Source: Latrodectus hesperus (lineage: Eukaryota > Arthropoda > Arachnida > Araneae > Theridiidae). Taken from it: DNA of 64,000 nucleotides. How positions within the stretch are numbered: the stretch's first letter is position 1; each line of letters opens with the position of its first letter. Both the position numbers and the translations under genes were made by a program. The stretch is from NCBI GenBank assembly GCA_037975125.1, contig CM075852.1, forward strand, positions 7,523,258 to 7,587,257, given 5' to 3'. Of the stretch, positions 1 through 13,400 are shown piece after piece. The notes under the pieces were generated by a model, which worked only from the letters and a program-made list of their open reading frames with translations, was not told the origin of the DNA and did not search any database.

Positions 1-190
1 TAGGCCATGGTAGCCTATTGATTAGAGCATCGGCCTTCCAATCAGAAGGTCTGAGTTTGATTCCTAATGCCACTAAAGATTCACTGAGTACGTACAATAT
101 ACACAGTGCTCATTAAATCGGTGGAATTTAAAGTTCAGTGGCCAGTTGTTGAGCAGTTACCATGGGTTTAATGGTCTGGAGAAAATTTCC
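1..190 (+). repeat. tRNA-derived SINE copy (truncated by window edge)
   Basis: The first ~75 bases look like a tRNA gene head: an A-box-like stretch (TGGTAGCCTATTGATTAGAGC), an anticodon-arm-like CCTTC/GAAGG pairing, and a degraded B-box (GGTCTGAGTTTGATTCC). A non-tRNA tail follows and ends near a C-rich run at 191-198. This is the usual plan of a tRNA-derived SINE, and related tRNA-like heads occur near 17,310 and 63,860. The boundary is approximate. It is not a functional tRNA because the T-arm and acceptor stem are imperfect. Confidence 0.6.
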
Positions 191-569
191 TCCCCCCCCA
201 GATCAAAGACAATATTGAAAGTATAAATATTCTGGTAATGTCATCTATTGGAGGAGTCTTAGAGTAAAGATGTACTTTCATTTTCATGGTGCTCTAATTA
301 GAATGAAAGATGCACTCTTCTGATTTAATTTCGCATAGCTGTCGAGAAGTGAGCTTCACTTGCTCATGTGTGATAAGTAACAACTCTTTTTTTTTATTCC
401 TCCAAAAATACATATTAAAACCTTTCCTTCAAAAATGCCCAGTATATCCTCGTGTATGAGTCAAGTTCCAGCTTTCACATGCATATTAAAATCGGTTTTA
501 TAAGACCTTGTTTAGTAAAACCTTAGTTTTTCTGTTGATTATATTTAATTTCATATATTTTTATTTTCA

Positions 570-870
570 ATTAAGGCGTCTAGTAGCTGCTGTGGTTCTT
601 TTTCGTATTTCTGCTGTAATGCCATTCTTATTGTTAATTATGGAACCCAAGTAATAGAAGTGGTTGATGACTTCAAATGTATTATCTCCAATTTCTAAAT
701 AGGTATATTTGAAGTTAATTTTAGTGCAAGACATGAATTTTGTTTTCTTGCATTAATTTTTATGACCCTCTTAAGAGTCTCATTCACTAAAGAAATAAAA
801 GCCTTTATTAATGCTGTAGATGTTCTGGCAATAACATCACTCTAGTCAGCAAAAGCTAGCAATTATATTG
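570..870 (-). mobile_element. Non-LTR retrotransposon (LINE) reverse-transcriptase relic
   Basis: Read on the minus strand, this stretch translates to the palm and downstream region of a LINE reverse transcriptase. A catalytic-box remnant FAD*SDVIA (intact elements have FADD) is followed by ALIKAFISLVNE and then FEVINHFYYLGSIINN, NGITAEIRKR and AATRRL. The order matches the 'endonuclease-reverse transcriptase' LINEs common in arthropods. The second catalytic Asp is replaced by a stop, and another stop follows the Ala-Leu block, so the copy is dead. It lies upstream of the first visible Mextli exon, probably in an intron. A possible 3'-end fragment of the same family is at 62,585-62,890. Confidence 0.7.
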
Positions 871-1151
871 ATGTGTTAAAAATGCTTCCTCTAGCATTGA
901 TGTTTGAATCTCATATTTTTCCAATTTTACCTCATCAGTTTAATTGTTTATAGCCTTAATTTTATGGTTTAATTTCATATTTTATTTTATTTTATTTTGT
1001 TTGAATTACCAATTCATCAGGTGTCCTATCAAAATACTTGTATCAGTGAATATCTTACAGTAAACATGTTGTATATATACAATTATGATAATTTTATTTA
1101 TAATTTTGGGTAATAATAAATGATTTAATATTAGTTATTTTACTTTGACAG

Positions 1152-4100
1152 AATTACTGGAAAAAATTTCTTCAAAGATGAAATAATTATAAGAAATTCT
1201 GATTCTGGAAAAGGTAAATTTTTTTTCTTTTTGATTTATTATTAATTTAAATAATTTTTTATTTATCTACAGTCAATCCATAAATTACAGAAATAAGCCT
1301 TTTATTACTTTAATACTCTTCATCTTTAAATTACTTTTTTGTTTTTAAACCTTTTCCAAAATTTATTTATGGGGTAAGGCTATTTATAATATAAATTTCT
1401 TAATAAAGTTTAAGTAACTTGTTGAAGTCAATAATTGAAGTTTTTTTAAATATCATTTCATGAAGATTAGAATTTGTTTATATAAATAATCACTAGTTTA
1501 GTTCTCACCCCAACTATTAAAATTTGTGGTGAGTTGGAATTAAATTTTTATGCACATCACAGTCAAATTATTCCTCTTCTGCAAAAATGGGTGCCAATTA
1601 ATAATAAAGTAGTATTCATTTCATGGATGATAATCTTTGATTTTTCAACTTTTTATTTTATCATGTTTTATTATTATTATTATTATTTTATTTTTATTTT
1701 TTTACTTTTGTTAAATGGTTTTAGTTTTCAAAAATTTTTTAGTAATGTTATTGACAATTATAAAAACCATTTAATGTAAATTTTTTAACTAAAAGCACTT
1801 TAAAATATGTTTATGTGAAAACAAAATAAACTTTTGAAAATATTTTATTAAACTGGAATACTTAGTATAAATATAAAACATGCTGGAGAAATCTATACTT
1901 TAAATACAGTATGCATGTTCCAAATAAGAAGGAATTCAACTTTCTCTGCTTGTAAAATATTTTTTCAGTGTATCAAGTATCTGTTTAAAAAGCAAATTAT
2001 ATTTTTGTTATGAAGAAATCATGTTGTGAATGAACAAACTAACTCCTATTAAGTTAAAGGAGAAAATTTTGCAACAATAATTACTGCTTGTAATTTAATT
2101 TAAAAAAAAATTTTTTTTACAGCCAAATTTTTTTTCAAAGGTTTTCTAAATTAAATTAAGATGTAATTTAAAAATATTAAAAAAAATTTAAGGTTTTTAA
2201 ATAAAAACTATAATGTATATTGAAAGAGGAAATTTGTCATTTTAGCTGTTTGAAACATAAATATTTTACTTTTAAGTAACTATTTGCTTATAAAATAAAA
2301 GCATACAAATAAATATAAGATATATAGTTCTTAATATTATCTTTTAAAGTGATGGGTATCAAAGGTCGCCGTGTACATATGATTGAAGAATTGAGTGACA
2401 CAGTAATATCTTTTCAAAGAGGTGAAGTATCCATTTATGCATGAGGTGCATGCACAGCACTGACCTAGTTTACAACAAAAAAGCATGCATATAAAAACAA
2501 CAGTTGCAATGAACATTGCTGTAACTACTACTGTTTCTTAAAAATATTAATGTGTTTTATGTAATACTATTCTAACTAAATATCACTATTAGTAATTTCT
2601 TATAATGTGTTAAGACTCATAGAAGCTTTTAACTATAATATTTTAACTTTGGCTTAATGATAGTTTGCTTGAAATGCTTAAATATTATGTTATTTTTGTT
2701 TAAATACTGAACAATTAAAACTAATTTATGTAATCATAACTTTTAAAATGTTTTTGTAATCTTTATTATATACAACTTTGTATGGAGAAGAATATTTTCA
2801 TTTTGAACTTTATTAATAACTTCATCATATTATTTATTGAATATAACATATTTTTGAATTTTATTATTATTATTATTATTACGGTATGTATTTCTTTTTA
2901 TTCAAACACATTACATATTTTGTTGACTTCTCAAGGTGTTCTTATAAGTACTATATTATTACAGACTTAAAACAAAATTTGCCTATAAATCTCTAGTCAG
3001 TAATTATTAATTGAATGTAATGCTACAATGTTTTCTTTTATTTACAAAATCACTTAAGATTTGCTTATTATTTTTGAAGTAAATAAAACCAACAAGTCTG
3101 GTAGATTTTAAAAAAAATACTTTCTCTATTAAACACTATTTTTTGTTTCACTGTGAAAAGTTTGTTGAAATTATAAACATAATTGTTGACAAACTCTAAA
3201 AAAGAGAAACTGAAGCCCTCAATCGGTAAATAAACCAGTACTTATCAAAAAGTCACAACTTCCATTTCTTATAATTCAACAATATTCACAGTTGAACCTG
3301 TTCATTGCCACTCACAATTGCAACTCTTACAAAATGAAATATAAAAATTGTTAAGGCTGAACTAAATTTGTATTTTTATCAAAATTCATGTATGATTTCT
3401 CTTATTGAATTTAGAAAATAAATTTCTGGTTGTTGATAAATTTATGGTAAGTATATATATGACTGTTAAGTGCTTATTTGAAGCAATACTCTTAATCGTT
3501 TAACTTCATTTCTTAAAAAATCGTGACAAATAATTCACTTGATTTATCTTAAGCATTTTCATTTTTTTACTAATTATGATAAAAATTACTTCTGCATTAT
3601 TAATTTTGTTTTCCCAGTGAATCCTGGTGCTCGAGACAGGCTTGTGCAAATTACTGGACCTGATGAAGAAGCCATTGGGTAAATACATCTGATAATAATA
3701 TCAGAAAAAATATAAATACTGTTGTCGCTCAATATCTCAACCTCACTTTTGTTAGCTTCACTCTTATTACTTTTGCAAAATTTTCAAATAATATTAATCA
3801 GTTTAAGGAATTTCTTTTATTCAAACTTCACATGTTTTCTCAATTCTTGAATTTGCTTTTGTGCATTAGTTTTATTTCATCTTTCCTTGTTTAAGAGTAT
3901 TTAGTCTTTTTTAATGAAATTAATGAAGAAAATTCTTAAGTAATTAAATAAAGAAAGATTTAATTTCATCATTATTATTTTGATAATGTATTTTAATGTG
4001 TTCTTAAGTAATAATATAGAGAAGCTCCTCAATGTGATACATATTTTTCTGTTTATTGTAAAAGAATTGTAGTAAGGATTTAATTTTTATTCATTTTGTG

Positions 4101-4430
4101 TTACTTGTTTTTGGATTTTTGTAATTTTTCCTAATGACAAATTAATCCATTCATTGAGATAAAAGTAAGAACTTGTGCTTTGTTTCTTGAATATTTTGCC
4201 ATTTTTATATATTGATATTAAAGATTTGTTTTCTATTTAGTATTTAAATTGTGTTTAATATATTTCCTGGTTTTGAGATATTTAGTATCAACTGTTTAAG
4301 TATTTCTTTAATTTAGAAACTTAAATTTAATTGTTGATTTTGTTGTCAAATAATTCATTTAATGAGTTTTTATAGGCATGCCAAACTTCTTGTTGAAGAT
4401 ACAATAAGGAGAAATGCTTCTCCAATAAGA
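1152..4430 (+). CDS. mxt: Mextli exons encoding the KH RNA-binding domain
   Basis: Four short exons (62, 72, 61 and 55 bases) separated by 1.1, 1.2 and 0.7 kb introns. The joined frame reads DEIIIRNSDSGKG, then VMGIKGRRVHMIEELSDT, VNPGARDRLVQITGPDE, and HAKLLVEDTIRRNASPIR. That is beta-strand, helix, GxxG loop, helix, two strands and a C-terminal helix, as in a KH fold. The phases are 2/1, 1/1, 1/2 and 2/0, so none of these exons can be skipped singly without a frameshift. Donors are GTAAAT, GTGAAG, GTAAAT and GTATGT. Introns hold only AT-rich sequence with short ATT and T runs. Confidence 0.85.
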
Positions 4431-7400
4431 GTATGTATATAGTGTTCTATATACTTATAATAAAATATGTTCGAAATATTATATTTAAAGTAGATTTCGA
4501 TAATTAATGCAAATTTTTCATCTGAGTAGCAAATTGACACATTTTAGATACATAAAAAACTACAAGTTTAGAATATTCTGCAAAAATAAATTTTTAATAG
4601 AATTAATTCTTGAGGAATTCATTATCATTTAATAAATAATTTGTTATATTAGTTCATTTCAGTTTTAAAACCTTTTTGCATTCAGTAACATTTTTCAGTG
4701 ATCTGTTCAAAGCTAATTATAAATTTTTAAAAACAAATTACAGATAGTTCTTCAATAATTTGCTTATTTTGTAGTATGTCGATGAATATGCTTTTCTCAT
4801 TTAAAAATTTAAATTAATTTAAATTTAAGTAGAAGTGAAATAAACTTCATTTGAAAAAATCTGCATAATAATCCTTTTTTTAATAAACTTATGTTACAGT
4901 CATAATTGGATTTTTAGAGATTAAAACAATCTCATTAATTTCTGCAGCATTTTAATTCTTTTTACATTATAAACAAGGTAAAATTGTAAGAACTGCTTTA
5001 AAGAAAATTTTATTTTGATGAACTTATTATAATGATTTATTATTCTAATGGTTTATTTATTAAAATGCTAAAAAAAGCGATGTAATTATGAAAAAATAAA
5101 GATGAAGCTTTTAGTATTTGTTTAGGATAAAAAATAGGCCATCATTTATTTTATTTTTAATATTTTATATCGATATTTGTTATTAATTTATGTGGGATAC
5201 TGTTATTATACTATTATGTGGGAACAATGTTTTTTTGTACAAAAATCTTAGAAGAAATTCACATTTTAGAATGAGTAATAGCTTTCTTTATAAAATATTC
5301 CTTTTAGTAAGAAAATAAATAATTTGCAACTTAAACTTTAAAATTTATTATTTGATTTTTTTATGTATGAAGATATTTACAAAGAATTTTCTTAGTGTTA
5401 GTACTGTGTTGTCAAATGTTAACTGTAATTGAAATATGGAAAGATATGTTAAAGTAAATATTAATAGGAAATTATTACAAAAAAATAATTGTAATTAATT
5501 TGTCATTCTCTTGAAAATTGAAGGGCTGGAATTACAATATTATAGTCCTGACATTGTGTCATCACTTTAATTCTTACATTATTTTTTTAAAGGTTATAAT
5601 TTCATCTGTTTGCTTTTTATATATTTAATATATAGTTTTAAAAAATTGCTAAAATTTTGTATTTATCTAATCGTGTTTTTAATTTAGGAAACTTCAGATA
5701 TGATATTGCCAGATAATTCGAAGGATAATTTGGAATACAACAGTTCTTATTCTAATGCTGATAACCAGTTATTCATGAAAAAAAATTTACAGCACAGCTA
5801 TAGCATGAGTGATGCTACATTACGAGAACATAATGTTTCTGTTCGAGTTAACAATGATGTAATTCGTTTATCTGGAACAAATGCTGAACTTTTAAATGTA
5901 GGTATAGGTTTATAAAATAACTTTTAACAATGAATTGCCATTTTTAATAAATTTCATTATGTAGCTGAAGGAAAGTAAATATATTTACTTTTATTTCAGA
6001 CAGCCCAATTAGTTTTGACGGAATTCTTTGCTGGACAAACAAAAGCTCTTGAAAAGGTTGCAAATCAAAAACATTCATAAAGAATTATAAAGTTTTATAA
6101 AGTCAAATAATTAAATTGTATATTTGAATTATTAAGCATTATTTTGATTTGTAAATTCTTTATCGTGTTTATTTTTTATGATTGATATTGTCAAATAAAA
6201 GTTTATGTAATTGTGCATGAATTTTTTTTTATCTTTCATCTTTCGGTGGAGTCTGTTTCTAAACCAGTAGTTGGCAACCTTTTTCTGTATGTATATCATG
6301 AATATTCAGTTTAAAAATAAGTAGGAAATCACAATGTTTATATCTTTTTAACAGCTAGTTATTTAAAATATATTTACCTGGGATTACTTTTTTATTGTAT
6401 TATTTATATTAATGCAAAGTTGTGTGGTTTTTACTGTTTCATTTAGCATCGCTGCCAACTTGTAGGGTTTGATTATATAATGAGCACTATTTATATTAAT
6501 GGAGGAATCTTAAGTCTGTCTAAAAATCCTATGAATTTTTATACTTTTATTAAGTTAGTCTAAAAATTTCTGTAATAGTATTTCCTTTCAATGTGATTGG
6601 TTGTCGATTACAAGATATTTAATGATCATAAGGACTTTTAAGGGTCTAAAAAAGCAATTTATAATATATAATATTTATTTTTAAAAGTCTAACTAAATTA
6701 CGGTGTAAATTTCCTTAATTTAAAATCTATTTGCTTTTAATTTAGATTCTGCTTATAAATATTTATTTAGGTTAATAAATGTAAGTATTTGCTCTAAATA
6801 TATCATTTTAGAAGTTAGCAATTGTGGTACTTCTAAAATTATGTATTTAGATTAAATAAAAAAGATTAGATATCATTAGTGGTAAAAATGCTATCTATGT
6901 GTTTCATTTTGATTCATATAATTTTGTCCTATTTGAAGTTTTTAATAAAAATGTACTAATAAAAATCGCTTAGTAAAAATATTAACCTTTATTTTTCAAG
7001 TGCATTTTTATAAAAAGAATTAGAATTGATACATGACTGTAATTTGGGTGTTTCTTTTGAAAGTAAAATTTCTATAATCACAAGTGTAATTATTGTGAAA
7101 ATATAATTTCTATCTTAGATTTTGCAGCAGTTATTTATTTTTAAATTACAATTACCATTTTATAAATAAAATTGATTTACCTATTGTGTAAACTTCCTGA
7201 AAATTCTAATCTTTTATAGATTAATTATAAAATTTCAAATGCTAAACTGTACTCTTTAAATCTAGAATATAATTTCAAAATTTTGGAAAGTAAATATAAA
7301 AAATATTTTGATAACCAGAAATATCGAGAAATGGTACAGCTATAAATTAGAATTTACTATTAAACACTTTTATTTATTTATAGAATTAATTATGAGAAAT

Positions 7401-10400
7401 ATTGAATAGTGTATATATTTGAATGTTTTATGAAAAAAATTCAATTCTCTTATAATACTTAAAAAGCATGCTTTCATCTTAAGTAAACTAGAATTAGTTT
7501 TACTTTATTTATTTCCTGTTATTTATATTCTTAAATCTTTTATTTAAGTTCTTTTTCAACTATTTAATTAAATTTTACTAATATCTTTTTTCTTTCTGTT
7601 TCATGAATTAATTTATTGACATATATATAATAAAGCATTAATTAACTGTTACAATTAAAGACCAGTAATGATGATTTGTTTATTTAAAAGTTTGAATGCT
7701 TAAACAATATTTTACATGCTCATCTATTTTATGTTTATCAAAAATTAGAAATAATTTAGGTATACATTACTTTAGCTGTAAACATATAACATAGAAGTTA
7801 TTATGTAACTTAATTTTTTATTCATAGTATCTAGAAAAATCGTAGTTTTGTACTTATACAAAAATTTTTTTATATAATTATGCATTTTCAACAATGAAAT
7901 GAGTCAGCTCTCTTGTTTATACTAATACAATGGAGATTTTTAATGCTGATAAATTCTGTTAGTTTTTACCATATTTTTTTCTATTAAAGTGATTCCAGTT
8001 CATCAGACTGCTGTTCCCTTTAACCTTATAAGAAAAATGCTGGTCAATAATGAGTTGTGGACCAGAATATGTTTGTTTAGTTGTTCGCATCATTTATACT
8101 TATTTTTTCCCTCAAACAATTTTGTCATCTTACTTTTGGATAACAATACATGGTATTGACTGACATTTTAAGTGATGACTATTTACTCAGGCAATACCTT
8201 TCAATATTAATATAAAAACATTAAGTAAAATAGTCTTTGTGTATTAAGCTATTGTTAATAGAAACTGATTAGAGCAAATATGTAGTTATGTCGATATGTA
8301 TACATTCATACATTTATTAGTATCTGTAGCATTAAAATAAAATTTAAAAAAATATAAATTAGATGCATTTTTTTTTCGTTTAACCTGCAGATAAGTTGCA
8401 TTGCATTAATCAAATAATTTGGTTAAGATAATATGATTTTTTTATCCTCTAAATTAGGAGTATCTCTTAGTACAACTGCCAAATTATATTTGATGATAAT
8501 GAAGTAATATTTTTTACAAATTATAGGTAAATTGAACTAAGCTGTAGTGTTCAAACATAAATAATCTTTTGATGTCACAAAAATCAAAATTTGTGCTTAG
8601 AAATGTTTACTTATTTATGGAATTTTTAAAAATCTTATATATATTTTTTTCATTTTTTTAACAAAGATGAAAATGATATGAAAAGTGCAGTTTGATTTAA
8701 ATTTTAGTTTTCCTAAAGATCAAGTGTTATTTAATTTAAAAGTATATCAATTTTTCTATTTTAATAAGATTAATAAAACTAATGTTTTTTTGTATTTAGG
8801 AACTTAAATAGTGTTAGTATTGCAAAGATATTAATGTTTTGGGATTTGGAACAGTTATACTCTTTTGTATTTTAGCAATATATAATTATTTTTTCAGATT
8901 ATGATAAAAAATCACTGTTTTTTTTTTAATTATTTTGAATTGAAACATTTTTTTCTTGTAAAGATTATGAAATTATTTATGAACTACAATTTTAAGTTAA
9001 TATTATTTATTTTTATTGAAATGATTTTTAACATAAAGCAAATGTTAATATTTCATGACTCAAGCAAATAAAAAAAATTTAATTTTTTTAGGAAAAATAA
9101 CTTTAAAGTTGTATTAAATTGAAATAAAACTTTAAAATTCTGTGTGCGCATTCAAATGTTGCTAAAAATTTCTTAATTTTATTGTCATTTTTATTTGAAA
9201 TTATTTCATTTACTGAGCTCATTATTTCTGTGATAATACAACATGGCATGTAAATTCTGGATATTGAGAACTCTTTATTTTCTAAAAATAGAACCCAAAA
9301 TTTTCTGAAAATATTTCAATTTGAGACTAAAAATATCAATATTTCGTCAAGAATAATAGTTTTTAAATTGCTTAATTTTATGGTAAAAAAATTATAAATT
9401 TCACAATTTTTGCTTTTATATTTGTAGATTCAAGTGCCCCAATCTGAATTTGCTTAGAGCAAAGATTACAATCAAATTAAAAAGAGAATTTAGCCATTAC
9501 ACATTTTTCAAATTCATTTTATTAAAAGAGCACGTCTGTGAACATAATGTGTACTTAAGTGATCCATATTAGCATACTTTTATTTTTAAAAAAAACAGAA
9601 TTTTGTATAATTGATAACATTTTTTATTTACCATTAAGTAGATTTATTTCTTTACACAGAATATTTATGTTGCCGATTGCTTTCTTCGTTAAATAAATTT
9701 TAAATAGAATAGTTACTTTAATTGTTTGCATCATGAATAAAATATTAATTTTTAGCTTTTTATAATTTCCTGATTAATAAATAAGAAAAATGTAAAAGTA
9801 ATTTTGAAAGCATATTGTAAATCATAAAATATTGGATTCTACTGTGGGGGGAAAAAACTAATAATTCAAGCAAAATTTCTACTTCTAATATCAAAATTGT
9901 TTATTTAGCCTGGAACTTCCTAAGAAATTATGAAGTTTTGATGTTTGCATGTTTTGTCATTTGATTGTTTATTCTTTTGCTTGATAGCCTTCTATGGGGC
10001 TTGATTTCTTCAAAAAGTTTCCTCCAAGCCATTCATTCTATTGCTGATAGCAATTATTCAGTTCTTGATCTTCAAGATTTCCAGGTCACCTTGCATACAA
10101 TCCATCATTGAGTTTAACTTTACCTGTAAGATAAATCCTCATACGTTAAGCTAAGAAAATGTGTTTTGAGAGACTGTTCTCTCATTTACGTGGATTTTAT
10201 GACCAACTAGTTTGATTCTTCAAACTTCAATGGATTTCTTAATACTAAATTCTTTAAGAAACAATAAAGTTCTATATTGTAATATTTTCCAAATTTCATA
10301 AATTTATTTTCAGGATAATTATAAAAATTAAATTCTTCTTTAAATTTATTTTGCAAGCTATTGATAAATTGTTAAAGTTTTAAATTTATATTATAATGAT

Positions 10401-13400
10401 TAAAATAAGATCAAGAATGCATAATACAAATCTAATTTAATTGCCTGTTAGAATTATCTACATTTAATGTATAAATTACCTCACAATGGTATCTAATTCA
10501 TTCTTTGCAAGTGAAATCATTGATCATAGCATGATATCAAATAATGAAATTATTTTTCTGTATTATTGGTGAATCATTAAAACATCAACAGTAAGGAAAT
10601 TCAACATTTTTTTCAAAGATATTCATAAAATGTAAATGTTGTTGAAATTTTTATACATTTATTCTGCAGTATGTTTACATAAAAGTAATCTTTTTAAAAA
10701 GTGAAAAGCAGTACATAAAGTATTCAATTTTATGTACTTGGTATTTATTAATAAAATTTATTCTTTTAACACATCTCTTAGGCTTAACAAGATTTGTTTA
10801 TTTCAATGTCTGAAGTATTTTTTTTATTGGCTAGCATATTCATGTATTTTAACTAAAAGATTACAGCATTACCGACTTTACAATAAAAACTAAAAATATT
10901 TATCAATAGTATTTTTCCCCATTTCTGACATCTTTTTGGTCAGATTTTTGTTTAGTTATAATGTATAGAAAACATTTTATAAAATTGTAATTTTCGATAG
11001 TAAATTATGTGTCTAAAAAAATGTACATAATCTTGTACTTGAAGGAATACAAAGCTATAAAGGTATTACAAATTTTAGATTACATGTTTGGTATTTTTCA
11101 CCTTGATCATTTGCTTATTTCAATTTCCATCTTTTGAAAATTTACTGAATTACTTACTTGTGAGTTGGAATTTTTTTCACTCTAATTTTTATTAATTGTT
11201 TTATATTTATTAAATTTTAAAACAAGAATTTTATTTTTCTAGAATTTATTTTATTTAATCTTTGATATTCCTCAATTTTTATTTTTAAAATTATATTTAT
11301 TATGTATTTTTAATTGAAATTATTTTGCAAAATTTTAAAAATATATTCTAGAATAATAAATTATTATGATACTGAGCTTATACCTATTAGAATATTAAAA
11401 AGTAAAGAAAACTATAAAAACTTGAGATAGATAATTGTGTATATATCATGTCCTTCATTTCAAGTAGTTGTGATTCATTATCAGTAACAAAAATTTTGTA
11501 ATGGTGATAAAACCTCTCATTATTTTTAGTATATTTTTTTCAAAATTTTAGAAAACATTTTCTTTATCTCAAAAAACTCTGTTAAAGAAATTTCATGTAT
11601 ACCAGAAATTTATAGGTTGCTGACTACTTCCTACTCTGTTTTTTGTGCATAAAATATTTAATAAAAGAAATCCTGTAAAAGTCTTTTAAAAAATTTTTAT
11701 AAATGATTAACTATTCGAACAATTATACTTGGACTCATATTTAATATTTAAACATTAACAGCAACATGAGCATTTATCATCTCTGAACAAGCAATTATCA
11801 CCTGAAAGAAATAAGCATAGGTAAGATAATTTGTTTTCTGTGAATGTTATTTTAAAATATGAAACACCATAATTGCAGTATTTGTGATTAAAATTGTTTA
11901 ATTTTGTAAGTTACATGCTAATTATATGTCAAAAGTGATATGTTGATTAATGATATATTTAAAATTTATACTTTTTTTAGGGTACTTAATTTTATATCTG
12001 TGTAATCATAAATTTTCTTATGCTCTTCTAAAACATTTTGTGCTAAGTATTTTTCATTATTTAAAATTCAATTACTTATATGTTGTTTTTTTTTTAAGTT
12101 GACCTAGTTTTTTATTTTGTAAAACAGAAAATAATGATTTATATTTTAATTGTAATTCTTAATTTTATCTCATTTACTTTATTTTTTAAATATGATTATG
12201 ATGTTTCAGTTATTACAAAATTATATGCTCATTCCAGAGTATAGATTGCATATTTAATTACTTTTTACAATCATTTTTTATTGTAAATAAAATTATAAAC
12301 TTTCAAATTAATTTTCTTTAATTTTTAATAGTTAAGTATCTTAACTAACTTATATTCAATTATAGTATAATAAATTTTTATTTTTCAGAAAAAAATGTAA
12401 TCGTATTATTCTCTATATTTGCTAAAAGAAATATTTTATTATTTTTACTGATGAATTTTTTTAAACGATTTATATTTCAATATTGCAGTATTTTTTATGT
12501 ATGGAAATATTATTTTCAAATCAATAGCTAATATTTATAATCAAAATTAAAAATATCTTTATTAATGTAAAGCTCTTATGTTTTGATTAAATTTTATGCA
12601 TTATTATAAACTATAGCCTGTTTAGGTATGAGCTTCAGAAACAATTCACGGTGCCAAGTAACATGGACAAACTATATTCATCAGGGTGGATGAATCATGT
12701 TTCAAAAAGAGAATCCATATCACCTTTAAGTTCCTCTGATGATGATTTTGTAAAAGATGATAGAAAAAATGAAATTAAACAGGTAGCTAAGTTTTAAGTG
12801 AGCCTCAGTTTTTATATTGTGTATGTGTGTGTGTTCATGTGTAAGAGGAAATTTAAAAACAAAAAGTATTAGAAAAGCTATTAATGTTGTTATTTTGTAT
12901 ACATTGAATATTAATGATTCTGTGTAATTTACAATATAAAATAAATTATGAAATATAAAATAAATTATGAAATTCTGTGTAATTTGCAATATAAAATAAA
13001 TTATGAAAATAAAAAAAAATGTACATACATAAATTCAAAGAAATAACGTTCTGTATTACAAAAAACCTTAGCTAGTGAGTTTAAGCTACCAACTATTATT
13101 ATTTATATATTTCATTAATATTTGTACAAAAGTTTCTAAAAATATATTATTTATAAAAAGTCTCACAAATAGATGTGTGCTGTGTTTTTCTACATTTCTA
13201 CTAGACAACATTGTGTTAAGTATCTAAACATAACTACATGTTATTTGCAGTCTGATGAACTTGTAAATTCTCCATGAACATTATATGAAGCAATATAATT
13301 TACTCATAAAAATTGTGATTTTTTTGATTGATTAGAAATTGACATACGCGTATTAGATTTTAAGATTCAAAGTTTAAAGGACCTATCAAGTAATCATAAG

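Noticed and set aside
1..75. A real tRNA gene
   Set aside because: The B-box is degraded (GGTCTGAGTTTGATTCC) and the arms do not pair fully; a SINE tail follows.
1534..1779. 81-codon plus-strand frame in a Mextli intron
   Set aside because: The Tyr/Phe/Ile-rich sequence derives from TTA/ATT runs.
12726..12989. 87-codon minus-strand frame overlapping Mextli exon 8
   Set aside because: It is antisense to a well-supported exon and made of low-complexity AT-rich codons.
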